A DNA stretch of 64,000 bases from contig NC_020516.1 of the NCBI RefSeq assembly GCF_000349945.1, positions 2,666,001-2,730,000 on the forward strand, given 5' to 3'. The first letter of the stretch is position 1. The number at the start of each line of letters is the position of its first letter. A program made the position numbers and the translations under genes. Below the pieces are notes generated by a model. That model was not told the origin of the DNA. It searched no databases and saw only the letters and a program-made list of their open reading frames with translations. Shown one piece after another: positions 35,728 through 45,233 of this stretch. The DNA is from Azoarcus sp. KH32C (GTDB lineage: Bacteria > Pseudomonadota > Gammaproteobacteria > Burkholderiales > Rhodocyclaceae).

Positions 35728-37091
35728 TGAACCTGTTTGATTACCTGATCCCCTTCCTTCTGGCCTTAGGGCTGCTCATCCTCGTTCACGAGCTTGGGCA
35801 CTATCTGATCGCCAGATTGTGCGGTGTGAAGGTCCTGCGGTTTTCGATCGGCTTCGGCCGTCCGCTCATCCGCTGGACGGCCGGCGCAGACCGTACCGAG
35901 TGGGTGCTTGCGGCATTTCCGCTGGGCGGCTACGTCAAGATGCTCGACGAGCGGGAGGGGGCGGTGGCTCCAGGCGAGCTTCACCGTGCCTTTAATCGCC
36001 AGCACGTGCTGCGCCGCTTCGCGATCGTTGCAGCTGGACCGCTGGCCAACCTCCTGCTCGCGATCGTTCTGTACTGGGGATTGTTCATCGGCGGAACTCA
36101 GGAACTCAAACCGCGGCTCGGCGGGGCAGAAGCGTCCAGCATTGCCGCGCAGGCTGGCGTGCGTGAGGGCGATCTCGTGCTCGATGTGGATGATGAGCCG
36201 GTCCGTAGCTGGCCCGAGTTGCGCTGGGCCCTGTTGCGACATGCACTCGACGCGCGGGAGGTGAAGCTGCACGTGCGGACCCTGGAGGACGTCGAAGCCT
36301 ATCGACGCATTGACCTGTCGGGGGTGCAAATCGAAGACGGCGAGCGCGATCTCATTGCGAATCTCGGCTTGAAACTGTGGCGACCGCCGATCGATCCGGT
36401 CATCGGAAAGGTGATCGACGGAGCTGCTGGCTCGCGTGCGGGTTTGCTTCCCGGGGACCGGTTCGTGATGCTCGACGGCAAGCCCGTCACCTCATGGGTG
36501 GAGGTGGTCGAGCGGGTGCGCGAACATGCCGGCACGTCGCTTCCGGCGGAGATCTCCCGATCAGGGAAAGATTTTTCGGTGACTTTGGTTCCCGATATCA
36601 CTGAAGAGCAGGGGCGCCGTGTCGGAAAGATCGGGGTTGCGGTGGCGGAACCTCCCGCTGGCGACGACTCGGCCTTCGTGATCGTGCACTATGGTCCGGC
36701 AGAAGCCTTCGGCAAGGCGCTGAAACAGACGTGGGAAACGAGCACCTTGAGCCTCAAGATGATCGGCCGCATGCTGACGGGCGAAGTTTCGTGGCGAAAT
36801 CTTTCGGGGCCCGTCACGATCGCCGATTATGCGGGACAGTCCGCCAAGCTCGGCCTGAGCCATTATCTGAAGTTTGTTGCGCTGATCAGCATCAGCCTCG
36901 GCGTGCTGAACCTCCTGCCCATCCCGGTGCTGGATGGCGGGCATTTACTGTATTATGTGATAGAGATTATCAAGGGCGGCCCAATTCCGGAGCGGATCAT
37001 GGAGGTCGGTCAACAGATCGGCCTGATCTTGCTCGCGATGCTCATGGCGTTCGCCTTCTACAACGACATAAATCGTCTCATTTCCGGCTAA
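35727..37091 (+). CDS. rseP: Site-2 protease RseP (RIP zinc metalloprotease)
   Basis: A 454-residue inner-membrane protease that cleaves the anti-sigma-E factor and remnant signal peptides. The HELGHYLIARLCGV zinc site is in the first helix, two PDZ domains follow (about residues 110-200 and 205-300), and LNLLPIPVLDGGHLLYY is the second catalytic segment. It lies directly before bamA, as usual, linking envelope stress response to outer-membrane assembly. Confidence 0.97.
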   Translation: MNLFDYLIPFLLALGLLILVHELGHYLIARLCGVKVLRFSIGFGRPLIRWTAGADRTEWVLAAFPLGGYVKMLDEREGAVAPGELHRAFNRQHVLRRFAIVAAGPLANLLLAIVLYWGLFIGGTQELKPRLGGAEASSIAAQAGVREGDLVLDVDDEPVRSWPELRWALLRHALDAREVKLHVRTLEDVEAYRRIDLSGVQIEDGERDLIANLGLKLWRPPIDPVIGKVIDGAAGSRAGLLPGDRFVMLDGKPVTSWVEVVERVREHAGTSLPAEISRSGKDFSVTLVPDITEEQGRRVGKIGVAVAEPPAGDDSAFVIVHYGPAEAFGKALKQTWETSTLSLKMIGRMLTGEVSWRNLSGPVTIADYAGQSAKLGLSHYLKFVALISISLGVLNLLPIPVLDGGHLLYYVIEIIKGGPIPERIMEVGQQIGLILLAMLMAFAFYNDINRLISG

Positions 37092-37098
37092 ATCCCTG

Positions 37099-39399
37099 AT
37101 GAAACAGAAGCTCCTCTCCGGGCTTGTTATGGCCCTGTTTGCCGCCGCCCCGGCTTTCGCGTTCGAGCCGTTCAAGGTCAAGGATATTCGCGTCGAAGGC
37201 CTTCAGCGCACCGAGGCCGGCACCGTGTTCAACTATCTTCCGATTCGCGTGGGCGAGACGTTCACGGAAACCCAGGCAGCGGATGCGATTCGCGGCTTGT
37301 TCGCCACCGGGTTTTTCAAGGACGTGCGGATCGAGGTCGAAAACGATGTTCTCGTCGTGATCGTCGACGAGCGCCCGGCGATCGCACAGATCGATTTCGT
37401 CGGCGTGAAGGAATTCGACAAGGACGCGCTGAAGAAGGGCCTGAAAGAGGTCGGCCTGGCCGAGTCGCGCATCTTCGATCGGGCCTTGCTCGATCGCGCG
37501 GAACAGGAACTCAAGCGCCAGTACCTGAGCCGTGGCAAATATGCAGCGGTGATTGAAACGACCGTTACGCCGTTGGAGCGAAACCGTGTCGGGATCAATT
37601 TCAAGGTCGATGAAGGCGAAGTCGCCAAGATTCGGCAGATCAGCATCGTTGGGAACAAGACGTTCAAGGAAAAGGAGCTTCTCGACCTGTTCCAGTTGAC
37701 GACTCCCGGCTGGTTGACCTGGTACACGAAGAACGACCAGTACTCGAGGCAGAAGCTGTCGGCGGACCTCGAGAATCTGCGCTCGTACTACCTGAATCGC
37801 GGGTACCTGGATTTCAATATCGATTCCACACAGGTATCGATTACGCCCGACAAGAAGGACATCTACATCACCCTCAGTATCACCGAGGGTGAGCGTTACA
37901 CGGTTTCGGCGGTGCGCTTTGCCGGTGATCTGGTGCTTCCCGAAGAGGAGTATCGCAAGCTGGTCACGATCCGGCCCGGTGAAATCTTCTCGCGCGAGCG
38001 GCTCACCGAGACCACGAAGGCGGTTGCCGATCGCCTCGGCAATGAAGGCTATGCCTTTGCGAACGTCAACGCCTCGCCGGAGGTGGACAAGGACAAGCGC
38101 GAAGTCGCTTTTACGATTTTCGTTGATCCGGGCCGTCGCGTGTATGTGCGTCGGATCAACGTCGGCGGAAACACGAAGACGCGTGACGAAGTGGTCCGCC
38201 GTGAGATGCGGCAAATGGAAGGCGCCTGGTATGACGCCGAACAGATCAACCGCTCGCGTACCCGGATCGACCGCCTGGGATATTTCGAGGAAGTCAACGT
38301 CGAAACGCCTGCGGTACCGGGAACGACCGACCAGGTCGACGTCAATTTCAACGTCAAGGAACGCGCGACGGGCACGCTGTCGGTCGGCGCCGGTTTCTCG
38401 AGTTCCGAAAAGATCGTGCTGTCCGCTTCGGTCTCACAGCAGAACCTGTTCGGCACGGGCAACTCGTTGACGCTTGGGCTCAACACCAGCAAGTCGAGCC
38501 GCACGTATGCGCTGTCGTTCACCAATCCCTACTACACGATCGACGGGGTGAGCCTGGGTTGGGACCTGTACCACCGTACCTATGACCCGTCGACCTCCCT
38601 GTCGGTCGGTCGCTACAAGACGGTTTCGACAGGGGCGGGTCTGCGTTTCGGCTTCCCGATCGGTGAGGATGACTCGATCAACTTCGGTCTCGCGGCAGAC
38701 CGCACGGTCATCACGACCTTCACGGACAGCCCTCAGCAATATCTGAATTTCTGCGATCCCGCCAAGGACGATTTCAACTGCGATAACGTCACGAGCCTGG
38801 TCGCCAGCGCCGGCTGGTCGCGGGACAAGCGCGACAGCGTGATTTATCCGCGTTCCGGCAGCTATCAGAAGGTGCACGCCGAAGTCGCCGTTCCTCCGGG
38901 CGCCGTGCAGTACGGCAAGATCAGCTACCAGCACCAGCAGTGGTTCCCGATCGGCCGTGACTACGCGCTGATGCTAAATGCCGACGTGGGTTGGGCAAAG
39001 GGATACGGCGACAAGGTGTTGCCGTTCTACAAGAACTTCTACGCGGGCGGTATCGGTTCGGTGCGCGGCTTCGAGCAGAGCTCGATCGGCCCGAAGGATT
39101 CTGTGACGCATGACGCGCTGGGTGGCAATCGGCGGATCCTTGGCAACGCGGAATTCTATTTCCCGCTGCCGGGATCGGGCACGGATCGTTCGTTCCGTCT
39201 GTCTGCGTTCGTCGATGCCGGTACGGTTTGGGGTGAGACCGAGAAGCTAAAGTTCAGCGACCTGCGCTACAGTACTGGTTTGGCCTTCTCCTGGGGGTCG
39301 CCGATCGGGCCGCTCAAGTTCAGCTTGGGTATCCCGCTCAAGAAGGAAGAAGGCGACAAATTGCAAAAATTCCAGTTCCAGCTGGGTTCGGTATTCTGA
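37099..39399 (+). CDS. bamA: Outer membrane protein assembly factor BamA
   Basis: A 766-residue Omp85 protein with signal peptide (cleavage after AFA, residue 18), five POTRA domains (about residues 20-420) and a 16-strand barrel. The conserved loop VRGFEQSSIGP (VRGF motif of loop 6) is present, and it ends in FQFQLGSVF with a terminal Phe. The 7-bp gap from rseP and the skp gene directly after it form the canonical unit. Confidence 0.98.
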   Translation: MKQKLLSGLVMALFAAAPAFAFEPFKVKDIRVEGLQRTEAGTVFNYLPIRVGETFTETQAADAIRGLFATGFFKDVRIEVENDVLVVIVDERPAIAQIDFVGVKEFDKDALKKGLKEVGLAESRIFDRALLDRAEQELKRQYLSRGKYAAVIETTVTPLERNRVGINFKVDEGEVAKIRQISIVGNKTFKEKELLDLFQLTTPGWLTWYTKNDQYSRQKLSADLENLRSYYLNRGYLDFNIDSTQVSITPDKKDIYITLSITEGERYTVSAVRFAGDLVLPEEEYRKLVTIRPGEIFSRERLTETTKAVADRLGNEGYAFANVNASPEVDKDKREVAFTIFVDPGRRVYVRRINVGGNTKTRDEVVRREMRQMEGAWYDAEQINRSRTRIDRLGYFEEVNVETPAVPGTTDQVDVNFNVKERATGTLSVGAGFSSSEKIVLSASVSQQNLFGTGNSLTLGLNTSKSSRTYALSFTNPYYTIDGVSLGWDLYHRTYDPSTSLSVGRYKTVSTGAGLRFGFPIGEDDSINFGLAADRTVITTFTDSPQQYLNFCDPAKDDFNCDNVTSLVASAGWSRDKRDSVIYPRSGSYQKVHAEVAVPPGAVQYGKISYQHQQWFPIGRDYALMLNADVGWAKGYGDKVLPFYKNFYAGGIGSVRGFEQSSIGPKDSVTHDALGGNRRILGNAEFYFPLPGSGTDRSFRLSAFVDAGTVWGETEKLKFSDLRYSTGLAFSWGSPIGPLKFSLGIPLKKEEGDKLQKFQFQLGSVF

Positions 39400-39438
39400 T
39401 TGAACGAAACAAGCCCGGTTCCGTTGGAGATACAAGAA

Positions 39439-39942
39439 GTGAAATTGAAGACCCTGTCGTTTCTCGCAGCTGCTCTGCTGACCATTGCCGCGCCTGCCGC
39501 CTTTGCGGAATCCAAGATCGGGTTCGTGAACTCCGACCGCGTGATGCGCGAAGCGGCGCCCGCCGTTCGTGCGCAGCAACGCCTCGAAAAGGAGTTCGAA
39601 AAGCGCGATCAGGAATTGCAGCGCATGGGCAAGGAGTTGCAATCGGTGCAGGAAGATCTCGAGCGCAATGGGGTGACGATGGCCGAGTCGGATCGCCGGA
39701 CGAAGGAACGCTCGTTCAACGACCTCAATCGTGATTTCCAGCGGAAGCAGCGCGAATTCCGCGAAGATCTCAACCAGCGGCGCAACGAGGAACTCGCTTC
39801 GGTACTCGACCGTGCGAACCGCACGATCAAGCAGATCGCCGAGGCCGAAAAATACGATGTGATCCTCCAGGAGGCGGTGTACGCCAGCCCGCGGATCGAC
39901 ATCACCGATAAGGTCATCAAGGCGCTCGCCGATACCAAGTAA
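39439..39942 (+). CDS. skp: OmpH/Skp periplasmic chaperone
   Basis: A 167-residue precursor: signal peptide (cleavage after AFA) then a long helical hairpin (about residues 45-125, QQRLEKEFEKRDQELQRMGK) that forms the trimeric cavity for unfolded outer-membrane proteins. The start is taken as the GTG at 39439, with GGAG 9 bases upstream. A TTG at 39400 is also open but would place 13 unlike residues before the signal peptide. Confidence 0.93.
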   Translation: MKLKTLSFLAAALLTIAAPAAFAESKIGFVNSDRVMREAAPAVRAQQRLEKEFEKRDQELQRMGKELQSVQEDLERNGVTMAESDRRTKERSFNDLNRDFQRKQREFREDLNQRRNEELASVLDRANRTIKQIAEAEKYDVILQEAVYASPRIDITDKVIKALADTK

Positions 39943-39954
39943 GGTTTCTGCGAC

Positions 39955-40980
39955 GTGCTGTTTTCGCTGGATGAACTGGTTGCCCGACTGGGTGGTGAAG
40001 TCGTGGGTGACCCCGCAACGCGCGTCGGGCGCGTCGCAACGCTCGATCAGGCCGAAGCCGGGGACTTGGCATTCCTCGCCAACCCCAAGTACCAGTCGCG
40101 GCTGAAGGATTGCCGGGCGTCGGCGGTCATTGTTGCGCCAGTAGCGCGAGACCTGACCGATCGTCCTCGGATCGTCACCGCCGATCCCTACATCTATTTC
40201 GCGCGCGTCGCGCAGCTCTTCAATCCCGGCGAAGTCGCGGTGCCGGGTGTGCACAGCGGCGCGTCGGTCGAGTCTCCGATTCCCGCTTCCGTCTCCGTCG
40301 CTGCAGGCGTGGCGATCGGGCCTGACGTGAGCATCGGCGAGGGCGTGGTCATCGGCCCGGGTTGCAGCGTCGGCAGGGGAGCGAAGATCGGAGCCGGCAC
40401 GCGGCTGTACGGGAACGTCACGATCTATCACGAGTGCGTGATAGGCGACGACTGCATCGTCCACTCGGGCGCGGTGATCGGCGCAGACGGGTTCGGCTTC
40501 GCCCGCGAGCGCGACGGCAACTGGGTCAAGATTCCGCAAGTGGGACGGGTGGTGATCGGAGACCGTGTCGAGGTCGGCGCCAATACGACCATCGACCGCG
40601 GTGCGCTGGACGACACCGTGATTGCCGACGGAGTGAAGCTGGACAATCAGATCCAGATCGCCCACAACGTCCGCATCGGAGAAAATACCGCGATTGCGGG
40701 CTGCGTCGGGGTTGCCGGAAGTACCACGATCGGCGCGCGTTGCATGATTGGCGGACAGGCCGGGATCATCGGACATCTGCGGATCGCTGACGACGTGGTC
40801 GTGTCGTCGGGTACGCTCGTCACGAAGTCGATCACCCGCCCGGGCGTCTATACGGCGAACTTGCCCTTGCAGGGGCATGCGGACTGGGTGCGGAATTTTG
40901 CGCATCTTCGCCATCTGGATGCGCTCGTCGATAGAATACGCGCCCTAGAACAACGTCTCGAAGAACGAAAGCAAGAGTAA
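39955..40980 (+). CDS. lpxD: UDP-3-O-(3-hydroxyacyl)glucosamine N-acyltransferase
   Basis: A 341-residue lipid A enzyme that adds the second acyl chain. The N-terminal uridine-binding domain (LDELVARLGGEVVGD) is followed by a left-handed beta-helix of hexapeptide repeats (about residues 100-300) and a C-terminal helix. The start is GTG at 39955. The stop is followed by fabZ after 3 bp. Confidence 0.97.
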   Translation: MLFSLDELVARLGGEVVGDPATRVGRVATLDQAEAGDLAFLANPKYQSRLKDCRASAVIVAPVARDLTDRPRIVTADPYIYFARVAQLFNPGEVAVPGVHSGASVESPIPASVSVAAGVAIGPDVSIGEGVVIGPGCSVGRGAKIGAGTRLYGNVTIYHECVIGDDCIVHSGAVIGADGFGFARERDGNWVKIPQVGRVVIGDRVEVGANTTIDRGALDDTVIADGVKLDNQIQIAHNVRIGENTAIAGCVGVAGSTTIGARCMIGGQAGIIGHLRIADDVVVSSGTLVTKSITRPGVYTANLPLQGHADWVRNFAHLRHLDALVDRIRALEQRLEERKQE

Positions 40981-40983
40981 TCC

Positions 40984-41421
40984 ATGGATATCAACGAAAT
41001 TCTCCAGTACCTGCCGCATCGCTATCCCTTCCTTCTGGTGGATCGGGTGCTTGAACTGGAGGAAGGCAAGCGCATCTTGGCGCTCAAGAACGTCACGATG
41101 AACGAGCCGTTCTTTCCGGGACATTTCCCGCACCATCCGGTGATGCCCGGGGTGCTGATCGTTGAGGCGATGGCACAGGCTGCAGCGCTATTGTCCTTTA
41201 AAACCATGGGCATCAAGCCGGACGAGAACTCGGTGGTCTATTTCGCCGGGATCGACAACGTGCGCTTCAAGCGGCCGGTGGTGCCTGGCGATCAGTTGAT
41301 GTTCGATGTCGAGATCACGCACGGCAAGCGCAACATTTACAAGTACAAGGGCGTTGCGCGCGTCGGCGGCGAGGTGGCTGCGGAAGCGGAACTGATGTGC
41401 GCGCTGAAGACCCTGTCATGA
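40984..41421 (+). CDS. fabZ: 3-hydroxyacyl-ACP dehydratase FabZ
   Basis: A 145-residue hot-dog-fold enzyme. The catalytic His is in FPGHFPHHPVMPGVLIVEAMAQ with the Glu further along, and LPHRYPFLLVDRV is at the N-terminus. It competes with LpxA for 3-hydroxyacyl-ACP, so it is placed between lpxD and lpxA. The stop overlaps the lpxA start (ATGA). Confidence 0.98.
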   Translation: MDINEILQYLPHRYPFLLVDRVLELEEGKRILALKNVTMNEPFFPGHFPHHPVMPGVLIVEAMAQAAALLSFKTMGIKPDENSVVYFAGIDNVRFKRPVVPGDQLMFDVEITHGKRNIYKYKGVARVGGEVAAEAELMCALKTLS

Positions 41422-42188
41422 TCCATCCGACCGCCATCGTCCATCCCGGCGCCAAGCTGGGAGCCAACGTGAGCGTCGGTCCGTACACGGTCATCGGCGA
41501 ACATGTCGAGATCGGTGATAACACCCGCGTCGGGCCGCACGTGGTGATCGAAGGGCGCACCCGGATCGGACGCGACAACGAGATCTTCCAGTTTTGCTCG
41601 ATCGGTGCCGCGCCTCAGGACAAGAAGTACGACGACGAGCCGACGCGGCTCGAGATCGGCGATCGCAACACGATCCGCGAGTTCTGCTCGTTCAACGTCG
41701 GCACCAGCCAGGATGCCGGGGTCACGCGCGTCGGTAACGACAACTGGATCATGGCGTACGTGCATTTTGCGCACGATTGCCACGTGGGTAACAACACGAT
41801 CTTCGCGAACAATGCGACGCTCGCCGGCCACGTTCATGTCGGCGACTGGGCGATCCTGGGCGGATTCACCGGTGTGCACCAGTTCGTACGGGTTGGCGCG
41901 CACAGTTTCTGCGGCGTCGGCACGGTGCTGCTGCAGGATCTGCCTCCGTTCGTGACGGTCGCCGGAAATCCTGCCAAACCGCATGGCATCAACAGCGAAG
42001 GCATGCGGCGGCGAGGGTTCTCGGCGGAAGCGATCGCGGCGGTCAAGCGCGCGTACCGGGCACTTTACCGGTCGGGTTTGAGCCTCGACGAGGCGCGTGC
42101 ACGAGTGACCGAAATCGCGGCGGAGCAATCGGAAGTCACGCCATTCAACGAATTCATTTCGGCATCGGGACGCGGGATCGTTCGTTGA
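41418..42188 (+). CDS. lpxA: Acyl-ACP--UDP-N-acetylglucosamine O-acyltransferase
   Basis: A 256-residue enzyme for the first step of lipid A synthesis. Left-handed beta-helix repeats begin at MIHPTAIVHPGAKLG, and the catalytic His is in YVHFAHDCHVGN. The start at 41418 gives a 4-bp overlap with fabZ and is preferred over an in-frame ATG 21 bp earlier. Confidence 0.98.
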   Translation: MIHPTAIVHPGAKLGANVSVGPYTVIGEHVEIGDNTRVGPHVVIEGRTRIGRDNEIFQFCSIGAAPQDKKYDDEPTRLEIGDRNTIREFCSFNVGTSQDAGVTRVGNDNWIMAYVHFAHDCHVGNNTIFANNATLAGHVHVGDWAILGGFTGVHQFVRVGAHSFCGVGTVLLQDLPPFVTVAGNPAKPHGINSEGMRRRGFSAEAIAAVKRAYRALYRSGLSLDEARARVTEIAAEQSEVTPFNEFISASGRGIVR

Positions 42189-42206
42189 CCGTGCGCGCGT
42201 GAATCG

Positions 42207-43382
42207 ATGGCGATCCGGATTGCAATGGTTGCGGGCGAGGCGTCGGGAGACCTGCTCGCCAGCCACCTGATTCGCGCCTTGAAGCAACGGGTGCCCGACA
42301 TCGAGTTCTTCGGTATCGGGGGCCCCAAGATGCAGGCGGAGGGCTTCAATGCCGAGTGGGCTTGCGAGCGGCTGGCCGTTCACGGCTATGTGGACGCGCT
42401 GAAGCGCTATCGCGAGCTGTCGGGAATCCGTCGCAGCCTGCTGCGGCAGATTCGCCGTGAGCGGCCGGATGCGTTCATCGGCGTCGATGCGCCGGACTTC
42501 AACCTGTGGCTCGAAGGCCAGGTGCGGTCGGCGGGGATCCCTGCGATCCATTTCGTCAGCCCGTCAATTTGGGCGTGGCGGGGCGGACGTATCCGGAAGA
42601 TTGCACGCTCGGTGTCTCGCATGCTGTGCCTGTTTCCGTTCGAACCCGCGCTTTATGAACGTGCCGGGGTGCCGGTGGATTACGTCGGGCATCCGCTCGC
42701 GGATGTGTTCCCCTTGCACCCGGATCGCGATGCGGCGCGCGAAATGCTGGGGATACCGCCGGAATCGCGTGTCGTCGCGCTGCTGCCCGGCAGCCGGCAA
42801 TCGGAAGTGCGAAATCTCGCTCCGGTGTATCTGCAGGCAGCGCGCATCCTGCATGAACGTCACCCCGACGTGTCGTTCGTCGTGCCGCTGGCAACGCGGG
42901 AGACTCGTGAACTGTTCGTCGAGGCCTTGAAGGGTTTCCCTGGCAAGGAGTTGCCGGTGCGGATGCTCTTCGGTCATGCCGTCGAGGCGATGACGGCCGC
43001 GGACGTGGTGCTGGTCGCGAGCGGGACGGCGAGCCTTGAGGCGGCATTGCTGAAGCGGCCGATGGTGATCTGCTACCGGATGGGGAAGTGGCAGTATCGA
43101 CTCATGAAACGCATGGCCTATCTGCCTTGGGTGGGCTTGCCTAACGTTCTGTGTAACGAGACCGTGGTCCCGGAACTGCTGCAGGACGCAGCGACGCCGG
43201 AAGCGCTCTCGGATGCGCTCGAGAAGTGGCTTGTCGACCCCGAGGGGTGTCGAAGGCTGGAAGAGCGGTTCTCTGCGATGCACCTGACGCTGCGCCAGAA
43301 CACTGCCGAGAAGGCGGCTGCGGCGATTCTTCCCTACCTGAGCCGGAGTTCCGAATGGAAGCCGTCCCACCAACCGGCTTGA
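42207..43382 (+). CDS. lpxB: Lipid-A-disaccharide synthase
   Basis: A 391-residue GT19 glycosyltransferase. Motifs: MVAGEASGDLLASHLI at the N-terminus, the SPSIWAWRGGR segment, LLPGSRQSEV and the UDP-binding SGTASLEAALL near residue 270. The 3' end overlaps rnhB by 28 bp. Confidence 0.97.
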   Translation: MAIRIAMVAGEASGDLLASHLIRALKQRVPDIEFFGIGGPKMQAEGFNAEWACERLAVHGYVDALKRYRELSGIRRSLLRQIRRERPDAFIGVDAPDFNLWLEGQVRSAGIPAIHFVSPSIWAWRGGRIRKIARSVSRMLCLFPFEPALYERAGVPVDYVGHPLADVFPLHPDRDAAREMLGIPPESRVVALLPGSRQSEVRNLAPVYLQAARILHERHPDVSFVVPLATRETRELFVEALKGFPGKELPVRMLFGHAVEAMTAADVVLVASGTASLEAALLKRPMVICYRMGKWQYRLMKRMAYLPWVGLPNVLCNETVVPELLQDAATPEALSDALEKWLVDPEGCRRLEERFSAMHLTLRQNTAEKAAAAILPYLSRSSEWKPSHQPA

Positions 43383-43969
43383 TCTGCGGCGTCGATGAGG
43401 CAGGGCGGGGCCCCTTGGCGGGCTCGGTCGTGGCAGCCGCGGTGATTCTCGATCCGGCACGGCCGATCGAGGGTCTGAACGATTCCAAGAAGCTTACCGA
43501 GCGTGCGCGCGACCGTTTGGCCGAGTTGATACGTGAGCGGGCGTTGGCGTGGGCGGTCGCGGAAGCGACGGTCGCCGAGATCGACCGCCTCAACATCCTG
43601 CACGCGACGATGCTTGCGATGCAACGAGCCGTGGCCGGCTTGTCGCATCGCCCGGACCTTGTACGAATCGATGGCAATCGCTGTCCCGTGCTGGATGTTC
43701 CGTCGGAAGCGGTGGTCAAGGGGGATGCAACCGTGCCCGCCATCGCCGCGGCTTCGATTCTTGCGAAGACGGTGCGGGACGCGCAGATGGTCGAACTCGA
43801 TGTCATCTATCCGGCGTACGGATTCGCGCGCCACAAGGGCTACCCTACAGCGGAACATCTTGCCGCACTGCGTCTCCATGGGGTGGCAGACTGCTACCGT
43901 CGTAGCTTCGCGCCGGTACGCGATCTGGTCGCGAATCCGGAACTTTGGCCCGCCGGGACGCTGCTATGA
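43355..43969 (+). CDS. rnhB: Ribonuclease HII
   Basis: A 204-residue endonuclease that cuts at RNA in DNA duplexes. Catalytic Asp-Glu are in CGVDEAGRGPLAG, and further acidic residues occur in RIDGNR and in the DAQMVELD segment. The start at 43355 lies inside lpxB. An earlier open frame exists but adds 43 residues that are unlike the family. The stop overlaps the next start (ATGA). Confidence 0.95.
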   Translation: MEAVPPTGLICGVDEAGRGPLAGSVVAAAVILDPARPIEGLNDSKKLTERARDRLAELIRERALAWAVAEATVAEIDRLNILHATMLAMQRAVAGLSHRPDLVRIDGNRCPVLDVPSEAVVKGDATVPAIAAASILAKTVRDAQMVELDVIYPAYGFARHKGYPTAEHLAALRLHGVADCYRRSFAPVRDLVANPELWPAGTLL

Positions 43970-44421
43970 CGATTCATCATTTGCTGCTCTTCCTGCATCT
44001 GGCCGGGGTCGTCACGTGGGTCGGGGGGATGCTCTTCGCGTATGCGTGCCTGCGACCGGCGGCGTCGACGCTCGCGCCGCCGCAGCGCCTGGTGCTGTGG
44101 GTGGGCGTGTTGTCGCGTTTCTTCCGCCTGGTATGGGGCTCCGTCGCGCTAATCGGAATCAGCGGCGGGACGATGCTGGTGCGTGTGGGCTTCGGGCACG
44201 CACCGACGGCCTGGCATGTGATGCTTCTTACCGGCACGGTGATGATCGCGGTCTTCATGTATATCTGGTTCCGCCCGTGGCCGCAGCTGCGTAGTGCGGT
44301 GGCGCGGGAAGATTGGGCCGCCGCGGCCGTCGCGATGAACGGTATTCGGCAGCGGGTCGGTTTCAACCTTGCCATCGGAATCGTCACGATCGGGATCGCG
44401 ACGCTGGGGCTGGGCGTCTGA
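43966..44421 (+). CDS. CopD-like small membrane protein
   Basis: A 151-residue protein with four transmembrane helices. His residues occur in LLLFLHLAGVVTWVGG and in TAWHVMLL, a pattern of the CopD superfamily and related membrane proteins. Length and helix count fit the single-domain proteins of this family rather than the full copper-resistance CopD. The ATGA overlap with rnhB gives the start. Ligand and role are unknown. Confidence 0.75.
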   Translation: MTIHHLLLFLHLAGVVTWVGGMLFAYACLRPAASTLAPPQRLVLWVGVLSRFFRLVWGSVALIGISGGTMLVRVGFGHAPTAWHVMLLTGTVMIAVFMYIWFRPWPQLRSAVAREDWAAAAVAMNGIRQRVGFNLAIGIVTIGIATLGLGV

Positions 44422-44431
44422 GGCTCGTCTC

Positions 44432-45226
44432 TTGAAGCACATCACATCCCGCGACAATCCGACAGTCAAACGCCTGCACGGCTTGGCGCACTCGTCGCGC
44501 GATCGCCGAAGCCACGGCCAAACGCTTCTCGACGGCCCGCATCTCGTTCAGGCGGCGTTGGACGCGCGCTTCCCGCTGCGAGAGCTGGTGGTGAGCGATC
44601 AGGGCCTCGAGCGTGATGAAATTTCCGGTCTGCTTGAGCAGTGTGGGGGAACGCCCGTGCTGCATCTGACCGATTCGCTGTTTGCGCACGTGAGTCCGGT
44701 CGATGCGCCGTCCGGCTTGATGGCGGTCGTCGATCTTCCCGACGCGGCCGGCCACGGCGCAGCGTTCGACGCCTCCTTGCTGCTACTCGACACCATTCAG
44801 GATGCGGGCAATCTGGGGACGATCCTGAGAACGGCCGCCGCAGCGGGGATTCCGGATGTATTGATGACTCCCGGATGTGCGCATGCGTGGTCGCCCCGGG
44901 TGCTGCGCGCGGGAATGGGCGGCCACTTCTGTCTTCGCATCCATGAGGGCGTCGATCCGGTTGCTGCGCTGAAGGACTACCGGGGCGCGGTTCTCGCGAC
45001 AGGCTTGGGCAAGGGGGCGCGGGATCTGTACGATTGCGACCTTCGCGGACCGGTAGCGTGGTTGTTCGGTTCGGAAGGCGCAGGCCTTTCGCCGGAGGTT
45101 GCCGCTTTGGCCCGGGGCATGGTGATCATCCCGATGCCGGGAGCGGTCGAATCGCTCAATGTCGGCGCGGCAGCGGCGATCTGCCTATTCGAGCAGGTGC
45201 GGCAGCGGCGTGCGGCTCGGCGCTGA
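44432..45226 (+). CDS. TrmH/SpoU family RNA methyltransferase
   Basis: A 264-residue SPOUT-type enzyme with an N-terminal substrate-binding domain (LKHITSRDNPTVKRL) and the catalytic knot: DAGNLGTILRTAAAAG, WLFGSEGAGLS and PMPGAVESLNVGAAAAI. No ATG is well placed. TTG at 44432, 10 bp after the preceding stop, starts the family-like sequence, while the ATG at 44369 would overlap the previous gene by 53 bp. The target nucleotide is not known, so no symbol is given. Confidence 0.88.
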   Translation: MKHITSRDNPTVKRLHGLAHSSRDRRSHGQTLLDGPHLVQAALDARFPLRELVVSDQGLERDEISGLLEQCGGTPVLHLTDSLFAHVSPVDAPSGLMAVVDLPDAAGHGAAFDASLLLLDTIQDAGNLGTILRTAAAAGIPDVLMTPGCAHAWSPRVLRAGMGGHFCLRIHEGVDPVAALKDYRGAVLATGLGKGARDLYDCDLRGPVAWLFGSEGAGLSPEVAALARGMVIIPMPGAVESLNVGAAAAICLFEQVRQRRAARR

Positions 45227-45233
45227 TCTGTTT